Program-made: the position numbers and the translations under genes | Origin: Thermodesulfovibrionales bacterium | Lineage (GTDB): Bacteria; Nitrospirota; Thermodesulfovibrionia; Thermodesulfovibrionales; SM23-35 | Reading direction: 5' to 3' | Length of the DNA: 11,634 nucleotides | Assembly: GCA_022865525.1 (NCBI GenBank) | Contig: JALHSV010000139.1 | Location: 1-11,634 of the forward strand | Shown: piece after piece, positions 1 to 6,156 of the stretch | Numbering within the stretch: position 1 is the stretch's first letter | How the letters are laid out: every line of letters starts with the position of its first letter | The notes under the pieces: model-generated | What the model was told of the DNA's origin: nothing | The model's input: the letters and a program-made list of their open reading frames with translations, nothing else | Database searches by the model: none

Positions 1-2
1 AT

Positions 3-254
3 TACCGCATCCTGAAAAAAGAACACCCCCCCTTGTCCAGGTCCAAACTGGTCATCGAGATCGCGCCGCTGCGCATCACCTGCCGCGCCTGCGGCCGGGA
101 GACCCCGATCGAACGACCGACCTTTGCCTGTTCTTCCTGCCAATCCACCGACATCGAGATCACCAGCGGCAGGGAGATGCACCTGAAAGACATAGCAGGC
201 ACAAAAGACAAAGTAAAAAGTAAAAAGGTAAAAGTAAAAAGTAAACAACCCTAA
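3..254 (+). CDS. hypA: HypA/HybF nickel-insertion protein, 3' part
   Basis: C-terminal part of a HypA-family zinc and nickel metallochaperone, which with HypB delivers Ni to the large subunit of [NiFe] hydrogenase in the cytoplasm. The frame is open from base 3, so the gene starts upstream of the window and its N-terminal nickel-binding Met-His motif is not visible. The zinc site is clear: CRAC at 81-92 and CSSC at 129-140, followed by the typical ending that contains DIEI and HLKDI. HypA normally ends about there. Here a Lys/Val/Ser tail of about 17 residues follows, encoded by a tract of 7-bp repeats (206-247), so the tail looks accidental rather than functional. The next gene, hypB, is on the opposite strand, although the two are usually co-directional. 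The family call is secure; the TTG at 33 is not the true start. Confidence 0.9.
   Translation, partial: YRILKKEHPPLSRSKLVIEIAPLRITCRACGRETPIERPTFACSSCQSTDIEITSGREMHLKDIAGTKDKVKSKKVKVKSKQP
206..247. repeat. Heptamer tandem tract (GTAAAAA type)
   Basis: Back-to-back 7-bp units: GTAAAAA at 213-219 and 220-226, GGTAAAA at 227-233, GTAAAAA at 234-240 and GTAAACA at 241-247, preceded by a degenerate AGACAAA at 206-212. The tract lies inside the last codons of hypA and supplies its lysine-rich tail. Similar 7-bp tracts with different unit sequences occur at 781-815 and 7395-7467. Confidence 0.75.
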
Positions 255-272
255 AATTCACCCCACTTCATA

Positions 273-746
273 ATCCCCCCGGCTGCGCCACCCCCCTTAA
301 TAAAGGGGGTAAAAAATGAGCACTGACACTAAAAGACAAATTCTAAATTTAGATTCTTTCTCTTTTGTTCCCCCCTTCCCCAAAGGGGGATGAAGGGGGG
401 ATCAGATATGGGGAATACGCAGTTATGCCCTCAACAATTGTTTATCCCCCCGGCTGCGCCACCCCCCTTAATAAAGGGGGTAAAAAATGAGCACTGACAC
501 TAAAAGACAAATTCTAAATTTAGATTCTTTCTCTTTTGTTCCCCCCTTCCCCAAGGGGGGATGAAGGGGGGATCAGATATGGGGAATACGCAGTTATGCC
601 CTCAACAATTGTTTATCCCCACGGCTGCGCCACCCCCCTTTAAGTAAAGGGGGTAAAAAATGAGCACTGACACTAAAAGACAAATTCTAAATTTAGAGTC
701 TTCCTCTTTTGTTCCCCCCTTCCCCAAGGGGGGATGAAGGGGGGAT
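273..746. repeat. 171-bp tandem repeat, 2.8 copies, hairpin-rich
   Basis: Copy 1 spans 273-443, copy 2 spans 444-614, and copy 3 spans 615 to about 746 and is cut short. The first two copies are nearly identical; copy 3 has a few substitutions and a 2-base insertion. Each unit has a C-run/G-run hairpin near its start (290-310 in copy 1) and a second C/G-rich imperfect hairpin (370-400). In copy 3 the changed loop turns the first hairpin into a perfect 9-bp stem (CCCCCTTTA with TAAAGGGGG). Between the hairpins each copy holds an ATG preceded by GGGGGT and an open frame of 25 codons (316-393, 487-564, 660-737). The array fills the gap between the convergent hypA and hypB. I see no conventional gene here. 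The hairpins lack a following T-run, so they are not clear intrinsic terminators. Confidence 0.9.
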
Positions 747-780
747 ACTGATATCTCTAAATCATTTTTTTCTTTCTTCC

Positions 781-815
781 CCGTCTACCGTCAACCGTCC
801 ACCGTAAACCGAATC
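781..815. repeat. Heptamer tandem tract (CCGTCNA type)
   Basis: Five 7-bp units in register: CCGTCTA, CCGTCAA, CCGTCCA, CCGTAAA and CCGAATC. The tract ends 3 bp from the hypB stop codon, in the hypA-hypB gap. It has the same period as the tracts at 206-247 and 7395-7467 but a different unit. Confidence 0.7.
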
Positions 816-818
816 TTT

Positions 819-1481
819 TTATTTCATCCCCGGCTTGTTCTTCAATATCGCGATCCAGCTGTCGATCCCCTTGCCGTCTTGGGCGGAAACCTCGATGACG
901 GCGCAGGCCGGGTTGACCTTTTTGATGTTTTCGCGCAGTTTTTCCAGGGAAAAATTTTTCAAGGGCAGGAAATCGGTCTTGGTGACCAGGCACAACTGCG
1001 AGACCTGGAAGGCCAGCGGATACTTCAGGGGCTTGTCCTCGCCCTCGGTGACACTGATCAGCAAAACGTTGAGGTGGGCGCCTACATCGAACTCGGCCGG
1101 GCAGACCAGGTTGCCGATGTTTTCCACGAACAACAGCTCCATGCCGTCAGTGCCCAGCTCGTCAATGGCGGTTTGGATCCATGAAGCTTCCAGGTGGCAG
1201 TCGCCGCCAAAGGGGCCGGTGTTGATCTGGTAGGCCTGCACGCCCAGTTTCTGCAGGCGCTCGGCGTCCAGGGTGGTCTGGATGTCGCCTTCGATAATTT
1301 TTATTTTTTTGCCCAGCTTCTTGACCGTCTCCTCGATCAGGGTGGTCTTGCCCGAACCCGGGGAACTCATCAGGTTGACAAAGAATATATTTTTCTTCCT
1401 CAGGTCTTTTCTGATCCCCTCAGCGATGGTGTCATTGGCCTTTAGCAGCTTCTGCATGACATTAATTTTTTTTGTTTCCAT
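819..1481 (-). CDS. hypB: HypB, GTPase for hydrogenase nickel insertion
   Basis: SIMIBI-class GTPase of 220 residues that works with HypA to load nickel into [NiFe] hydrogenase in the cytoplasm. Visible motifs: P-loop SSPGSGKTT at residues 39-47; GGDCHL at 92-97, with the metal-ligand pair C95 and H96; ENIGNLVCP at 120-128, with the third metal cysteine C127; TKTD at 167-170 in the NKxD guanine-specificity position; and SAQDGKG at 199-205 as G5. The N-terminal CxxCGC metal motif and His-rich stretch of some HypBs are absent, as in the short form of the family. I chose the ATG at 1481 because it gives the usual opening, METKKINVMQKLL; an in-frame ATG at 1499 would add six residues. Neither start has a convincing Shine-Dalgarno. 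It lies 85 bp after radC on the same strand and convergent to hypA. Confidence 0.96.
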   Translation of the reverse strand: METKKINVMQKLLKANDTIAEGIRKDLRKKNIFFVNLMSSPGSGKTTLIEETVKKLGKKIKIIEGDIQTTLDAERLQKLGVQAYQINTGPFGGDCHLEASWIQTAIDELGTDGMELLFVENIGNLVCPAEFDVGAHLNVLLISVTEGEDKPLKYPLAFQVSQLCLVTKTDFLPLKNFSLEKLRENIKKVNPACAVIEVSAQDGKGIDSWIAILKNKPGMK

Positions 1482-1566
1482 GGCTTTTTTATACCGCATC
1501 CCCGGCGATAAAGCAAGAGTGGATGATTGTTGTATCGACTACTAATATGTAGTGAAATTTTATGTA

Positions 1567-2232
1567 TTAAGCTTTCAGTAATCCTTGTTCCTGAAAACTA
1601 AAATATCCTTTACGACTGATAATAATATGATCAAGAATCCGCAACCCAAGAATCTCAGCCGCAGCGGTCAGACGTTCATGCAACTGCTTGTCGGCATCGC
1701 TCGGTTGGGGATCACCCGAAGGATGGTTGTGGGCCAAAATAACTGCTGCGGCCCGATCAGCGATAACATCGGCAAATACTTCGCGAGGATGGACCTGGCT
1801 TTGGTTAAGCAAGCCGATGGTAACCACACGCTTTTCAATAAGTTCGTTTGCGCCGTTCAACGAGATGCAGACGAAATATTCCTGCTGCTTGGTGGAGATA
1901 TCGGCAAGCAACGGCAGGATATCCTGGGCACAGCAGATTTTAACCGTTTCCTTAAGCAGATGGCGACGGGCCAGCTCAAATGCCGAAAGGATCTGCGCCG
2001 CCTTGGCCAGCCCCATGCCGGGAACTGTAAGCAATTGATCAAGGGTCAATTTGTTCCGATGTTCCTTGATTAATTTGGCCACATTCATGGCCATGGTTCT
2101 TACATCAATACCCGAAGTTCCAGAGCCAAGGATGGCCGTCACCAATTCCTGATCGGTTAATGCGCCGGCACCTTTTTCTTTCAGTTTCTCCCGCGGCCGG
2201 CCATGTTTGGGTAAATCTTTAATAGTTTTCAT
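1567..2232 (-). CDS. radC: RadC family JAB/MPN-domain protein
   Basis: RadC (UPF0758) protein of 221 residues, normal for the family. The N-terminal helical part (about 1-65) is followed by a helix-hairpin-helix segment around LLTVPGMGLAKA (67-78) and a JAB metalloprotease-like domain (about 100-220). The JAMM zinc signature is intact: H168 and H170 in HNHPSGD, S178 and D181 in PQPSDAD, with upstream E151 in HPREVF. The original claim of a role in DNA repair is not well supported, and the true function of the family is unsettled. radC genes occur in cores and often on mobile or defence islands. This one is on the same strand as the restriction operon, 175 bp beyond its last gene, but two REP-like repeats lie between, so membership is doubtful. 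The ATG at 2232 has no clear Shine-Dalgarno. Confidence 0.95.
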   Translation of the reverse strand: MKTIKDLPKHGRPREKLKEKGAGALTDQELVTAILGSGTSGIDVRTMAMNVAKLIKEHRNKLTLDQLLTVPGMGLAKAAQILSAFELARRHLLKETVKICCAQDILPLLADISTKQQEYFVCISLNGANELIEKRVVTIGLLNQSQVHPREVFADVIADRAAAVILAHNHPSGDPQPSDADKQLHERLTAAAEILGLRILDHIIISRKGYFSFQEQGLLKA

Positions 2233-2254
2233 TATTGTTTTTCAAAACGTCTTG

Positions 2255-2289
2255 AATCCCGACACTTTGACGGGATTATTGTCGGGATT
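2255..2289. repeat. REP-like inverted repeat, copy 1
   Basis: A 35-nt element with perfect 10-bp arms, AATCCCGACA (2255-2264) and TGTCGGGATT (2280-2289), around a 15-nt loop that starts CTTTGACGG. A second copy lies 62 bp to the right. It sits upstream of radC and downstream of the deaminase-ATPase gene. The loop is conserved as well as the stem, which fits a repeat family better than a simple terminator; neither side carries a clear T-run. Confidence 0.75.
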
Positions 2290-2316
2290 ATGCATTTATC
2301 AACAACAATAAATCGG

Positions 2317-2351
2317 AATCCCGACACTTTGACGGATTTGTTGTCGGGATT
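2317..2351. repeat. REP-like inverted repeat, copy 2
   Basis: Same 10-bp arms (2317-2326 and 2342-2351) and the same start of the loop, CTTTGACGG, with the loop then diverging. Same orientation and length as copy 1. The pair could fold in the 3' end of the defence-operon transcript and limit read-through or decay, but this is inference. Confidence 0.75.
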
Positions 2352-2407
2352 CTTAGGAATATTGTTGTCTTGCTGTTTCGAGATGAATTTAGTTGAAATA
2401 AATAAAT

Positions 2408-3904
2408 TCATTGCCTGACTACTTTATATCTTGTTGCAGGACCTTTACTAACACGAAGAAGGAGTTTTAATTTCACTAATTTCATTAGAATACGTTGAGC
2501 TTTACGTTCATCAATTTCCATCTTCTTTATTAAATCAGAACTAGTCAATGAATCTTTAGTAGAAATAAATCTCAAAGCAGTTTTCTCATCGACATTCAAT
2601 TGATTGAAAATATCTTTATGGAGTTCTTGTATAATGCCTTCTTGGTTTCTATAGAGTGTTAAAACCAAATAAGGATCTTCGAAAGTATATTTTGGAAGAG
2701 GCAAGTCTAGCTTTTCAGCTCCCGCTCGTAAGGACCTTATGCCTATTCCTCGTTCTTCGGCGATTTCCATGCAAGCAAAGACATAATGCAAACTTGGATT
2801 CCGGCTTAACATTGAAGCGCAAAATGACTGTAACTGCTGCAATGTAATCGGTGGTATTGGCGGACCTGGACTCTTTATAGTGATGGTATCTTCAGTGATC
2901 TCCAGTTGACACTTGGCTCCAGCAATACTATAGTCTCGGTGTATCAACGCGTTGACTATGGCCTCACGCACCATCTCGAAAGGTAATGCATGCAGCTCCT
3001 TACGTTGCATACGGCTACGGTCGATCACATTGGGCAATTTATCATCGAGCCATTTTTCGACCTGATCGGGAATCAGTACTAGAGGCATATCAAAATCCTT
3101 AAGTTCCTTTTTCCCATTTGGATAATTTATTGTTGCAAGAACACCAGCCTGATGAATAACTTGACGTAACTTTTTGCCGAAAAGAAGAAAACCAAAACCT
3201 GTTGGCCTTATCTGGCCTTTTTCCTCTTTTAAAAGCCCTTGCTTCAACAAACCAAGGTTAAACGCACTAGAATTAACAGCATCTTCAATCTTCGCCTTTA
3301 CGCGATAATATTCCAAAGCTTCAATTGAGAAATCTTTGATTACAGTGTGGATTAAAACATCATCGAATGGAGAAAGCATTATTACTTTTGGTTTCTTCTT
3401 TTTTTCCTCAGCGGCTCTATCTAAAGCTTGCGAAATGAATTCTTTGTTTTCTTTTTGTATGACTTCCTGTAAATCCCGATCAAACATGTCGACTTTAACG
3501 CCGGCATCTTGAAGAAATTTAATCCCTTTGCGATCAACGGTTGGATCCGGATCTCCAATTCCTACCCACACTTCTTTGATCCGAGCCAGAACTATTCGTT
3601 CCGCACAACTCAATTTCGGTTCATGCCGCGATCCTGGAGCACATGGTTCCATTGTTGTAAATAGAATTGAACCATCTAATTTATTACTTCGATTTTTTCT
3701 TTCCAAAAGAGTGAATTCAGCATGATCACCCGACCTTAGTTCACATCTATGAGCTGTTTCCACTTCTCCATTGGGTTTCCAAAGTACAGCACCAACCAGT
3801 GGATTAACTTTGCTATCCTTGCGGGGTTCATGAACTGTTTGGCGCATTACTTCAATAGTTAGTTCCATTAACTTCCGAGGGTTGAACTCTACCTTAGTTG
3901 GCAC
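2408..3904 (-). CDS. RibD-like deaminase / GHKL ATPase / winged-helix fusion
   Basis: A 498-residue protein with three parts. Residues 1-165 resemble the deaminase half of RibD: NPLVGAV at 34-40, the zinc and catalytic motif HAE at 61-63, MEPC at 85-88 and a second cysteine C100, then GDPDPTVDRKGI and an NKEF ending. The gap between the two cysteines is 11 residues rather than RibD's usual 8. After a Lys-rich linker (168-172), residues 180-425 match the ATP-binding body of COG2865 regulators: NLGLL at 216-220, GFGFLLFGK at 236-244, N-box REAIVNALIHRDY at 313-325, SPGPP at 345-349 and ERGIGI at 384-389. A winged-helix-like end follows (about 440-495). The usual AlbA/Schlafen-type N-terminus of COG2865 is missing and the deaminase takes its place. 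The GTG start is set by a strong upstream Shine-Dalgarno. Last gene of the restriction operon. The substrate is unknown; a nucleotide or base is likely. It could act as an effector, a sensor-regulator, or both. Confidence 0.85.
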   Translation of the reverse strand: MPTKVEFNPRKLMELTIEVMRQTVHEPRKDSKVNPLVGAVLWKPNGEVETAHRCELRSGDHAEFTLLERKNRSNKLDGSILFTTMEPCAPGSRHEPKLSCAERIVLARIKEVWVGIGDPDPTVDRKGIKFLQDAGVKVDMFDRDLQEVIQKENKEFISQALDRAAEEKKKKPKVIMLSPFDDVLIHTVIKDFSIEALEYYRVKAKIEDAVNSSAFNLGLLKQGLLKEEKGQIRPTGFGFLLFGKKLRQVIHQAGVLATINYPNGKKELKDFDMPLVLIPDQVEKWLDDKLPNVIDRSRMQRKELHALPFEMVREAIVNALIHRDYSIAGAKCQLEITEDTITIKSPGPPIPPITLQQLQSFCASMLSRNPSLHYVFACMEIAEERGIGIRSLRAGAEKLDLPLPKYTFEDPYLVLTLYRNQEGIIQELHKDIFNQLNVDEKTALRFISTKDSLTSSDLIKKMEIDERKAQRILMKLVKLKLLLRVSKGPATRYKVVRQ

Positions 3905-3909
3905 TTAAA

Positions 3910-3921
3910 CTCCCCCCACCT
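3910..3921 (-). promoter_or_regulatory. Shine-Dalgarno fixing the GTG start at 3904
   Basis: On the minus strand the leader reads AGGTGGGGGGAG, then five bases, then GTG. This purine-rich stretch is a strong ribosome binding site and supports the GTG start of the deaminase-ATPase gene. Confidence 0.7.
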
Positions 3922-3963
3922 CAAATTTCTGAGAACTCAAACAGATTTTTCTCTTTAAACAAT

Positions 3964-6156
3964 TCATTTTTCTTCTCTAAAAACACGAAGGAAATCATCT
4001 CGATTATTTAATCTTATCATAACTGGATTTTCGCAACTTGAAGCACGCCCAAAAAAAACAGCTTGCCTTTCTTTTAGAGTCGGCAATTTGCACGCATATT
4101 TTAAACTGATATAGTTGGACAAAAAGTCCTTCCCTGTTTCATCGAACGTTCTCATCGCAAAAATTGTATTACACTGATTCAATATCGTTTTAGAAACATT
4201 TGCAGTTCGTTGGGTAACTAAAAGACATCCAAGCCCATATTTCCTGCCTTGAAGTATTGCTCTGGCTGTACCTGAAGCTGCACGTTGATCACCATCTACT
4301 GTAATAAAATTTCGCTCCGGAATAAGAGAATGAGCTTCTTCAAAAACTAAACATACTTGAGCTTTCTCCGTCATAGCATCCTGAAGAAGCATTAAACAAG
4401 CCTCCGTTATAATACAAGTAATCTCAACTGGAGTAACCTGCCATAAACCAGCAGATCTTCTCCATTGTTTACCATCATTATAGGATTTTGGTTCTTGCTG
4501 TTGTTTAGTAGCAGTAATTTCAGCCGGATTATAAATTTTCAATTTAAAAGGATTATCTTTTTTTAAAAAGTTATTTAAATCATCTAAAATTGCACTACGG
4601 AGATATTGAATACTACCACCTTTATCTGGATTATCTGCAAACTCATCTCTATCCTTCTCACCTGCCTCTTGTATTATCTTTAAACACTTTTTTTCATTCT
4701 CAATATCATAAAATTCAGAGAGTTCTGATGCATATTGATTTGTAAGATCAAGACAAACTACTTTTATTCCATGATTAATCAATCGTTCAACAATTTCTAT
4801 TGCCAACATTGACTTGCCTACCCCAAGAATTCCAAGTATTGCAGTATTATGAGTAACTAATTCATCAATGTTTTTTATATCAACATTATAGTTGGAAGAT
4901 GGGAAATAGCCGATAGCTTTTGGATTGTCTGTTTGTTTTTCGATTTTCTTTAAAAAGACCGGAGCATTAAGCTGAGGAATCCAGTTGCAAGGACCGAACT
5001 TTTTTTTGTCATCATCCCAAATACCTACTTGCACAGCTTCGCCTCTTGAGAAACCATAAGTGTTTTTTTGCTGAATTATTTCTTCCTTGGTTAGCCCATC
5101 AAGCACTTGATAAAGAACTTTTTTTCCACAAACATTGGTTTCGACAAGCCTCCCTTGTTCAATCCCTCTTTCTTGTATTACTTCAAAATATAGTCGCTCT
5201 GTGGATGTGTCAGGCGCAACTATTCCAACAAATGTTTCATATTTATTCAGTAATTCAACATCTCTCCTAAAAATCTCATTCTCAGCATCTTTAATTATAC
5301 TTACTGAACCTTCAGGAAGACGTTTTCCTAGCTCTTCAAATCGACTTCGTTGTTCATTTGAAATTTCAATTTCAAGTGCTCGAAGTAAAATGCCTTCATC
5401 TCTTCCACAATATCCAAGAGCAACAGCCACTTTGAATCCCGAATGCGAATCAGCAATCAACAAACATTCGCCTAAAGGAATATTTCTGGTATTTTCTTGG
5501 CGTATTAAAACTAAATTCGGGATCTGATACGCTGCAATATTGCCGACGATTTCAGCTTCCTTTTTTGGTCTCCAAATAGATCGAATTCTTTGAACTATAT
5601 TGCCGATTATTTCAAGAGGTTGCTGAGCAACTATAACAATTCCTGCTAACCCAACAAAAAGCAATTCCATGGGTTCCTGACGATGATATTCCCATAATGC
5701 ATACCCTAATATAATTGCATACACAAATTTGGGGCTTCCGATATTATCTGCCAATATTCTTCCAATTTCTGAAAAATTATTAAGTTCACGTTTTTTTGAA
5801 TTCTTAAAAATTATATTAAACATGCATACAAACAACATTACTAAACAAAATAATATAACTAAATTCCGAGGAAATGTATCAATTAAATTAGAACTCGTTG
5901 GATTTAAAATAAAAACTGCAATTAACGCTGCTACCAGATATGAAATCGCATTTGCTGGGCTCGTGAAAAATGGAGTTACTAAAAAACTCCCAAGGATCAA
6001 TGCCGCTGCACCAGAATAGAACCAAAGCCCTTTAGAACTTGTTAGCGGTAGCCATTGACCGAAACCAATACGATTCATGACAAATAAAAAAAGCATGTAT
6101 AAAACTAAAAATAAAAGCCGGACAGGTTGTGAAAAACATTGCTTATACTCTTTCAC
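3964..6156 (-). CDS. Membrane-anchored HerA-like ATPase
   Basis: A HerA/FtsK-superfamily ATPase of 730 residues with a membrane N-terminus. About six hydrophobic segments lie near residues 13-30, 44-63, 69-85, 98-117, 144-157 and 164-178. A beta-rich region follows (about 202-400), plausibly the HAS-barrel of HerA. The ATPase core has Walker A GILGVGKS (442-449), Walker B CLVFEEAH (602-609), and the HerA hallmark around GRKYGLGCLLVTQR (637-650) with NQCNT and an arginine in AMRTFDE. HerA proteins form hexameric rings that move DNA or unfold partners, and occur with NurA, SIR2 or other nucleases in repair and phage defence; no such nuclease gene is seen here. I chose the GTG at 6156 because GAGGTGG (6160-6166) precedes it by four bases; a TTG at 6168 is the alternative. 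The start overlaps the hsdMS stop by 14 nt, implying coupled translation. The gene is clearly AT-rich. Confidence 0.85.
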   Translation of the reverse strand: MKEYKQCFSQPVRLLFLVLYMLFLFVMNRIGFGQWLPLTSSKGLWFYSGAAALILGSFLVTPFFTSPANAISYLVAALIAVFILNPTSSNLIDTFPRNLVILFCLVMLFVCMFNIIFKNSKKRELNNFSEIGRILADNIGSPKFVYAIILGYALWEYHRQEPMELLFVGLAGIVIVAQQPLEIIGNIVQRIRSIWRPKKEAEIVGNIAAYQIPNLVLIRQENTRNIPLGECLLIADSHSGFKVAVALGYCGRDEGILLRALEIEISNEQRSRFEELGKRLPEGSVSIIKDAENEIFRRDVELLNKYETFVGIVAPDTSTERLYFEVIQERGIEQGRLVETNVCGKKVLYQVLDGLTKEEIIQQKNTYGFSRGEAVQVGIWDDDKKKFGPCNWIPQLNAPVFLKKIEKQTDNPKAIGYFPSSNYNVDIKNIDELVTHNTAILGILGVGKSMLAIEIVERLINHGIKVVCLDLTNQYASELSEFYDIENEKKCLKIIQEAGEKDRDEFADNPDKGGSIQYLRSAILDDLNNFLKKDNPFKLKIYNPAEITATKQQQEPKSYNDGKQWRRSAGLWQVTPVEITCIITEACLMLLQDAMTEKAQVCLVFEEAHSLIPERNFITVDGDQRAASGTARAILQGRKYGLGCLLVTQRTANVSKTILNQCNTIFAMRTFDETGKDFLSNYISLKYACKLPTLKERQAVFFGRASSCENPVMIRLNNRDDFLRVFREEK

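Noticed and set aside
290..400. C/G hairpins as intrinsic terminators for hypA and hypB
   Set aside because: The stems are strong but neither strand has a run of T directly after them; they may still stop transcription, but this cannot be claimed.
385..413. G-quadruplex on the plus strand of the repeat unit
   Set aside because: Only three runs of at least three G are close together in each copy, and a four-run quartet would need a distant partner.
273..746. The regular repeats as a CRISPR array
   Set aside because: The whole 171-bp unit is repeated with no unique spacers, and there is no 25-40 bp repeat/spacer alternation and no cas gene.
1538..1553. ACTAC/GTAGT palindrome between hypB and radC as an operator
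   Set aside because: A 5-bp stem with a 6-base loop in AT-rich DNA is easily due to chance, and no promoter could be placed beside it.
1567..2232. RadC as a fifth member of the defence system, acting as a JAB protease
   Set aside because: It has the ordinary RadC length and layout, no ubiquitin-like or E1/E2-like partner is present, and REP-like repeats separate it from the operon.
2408..3904. Deaminase as a known dCTP-deaminase defence protein, or as a true riboflavin RibD
   Set aside because: The motifs are closest to the RibD deaminase half, but the reductase half is missing and the cysteine spacing differs; the P-loop kinase layout of the dCTP-deaminase defence proteins is not seen.
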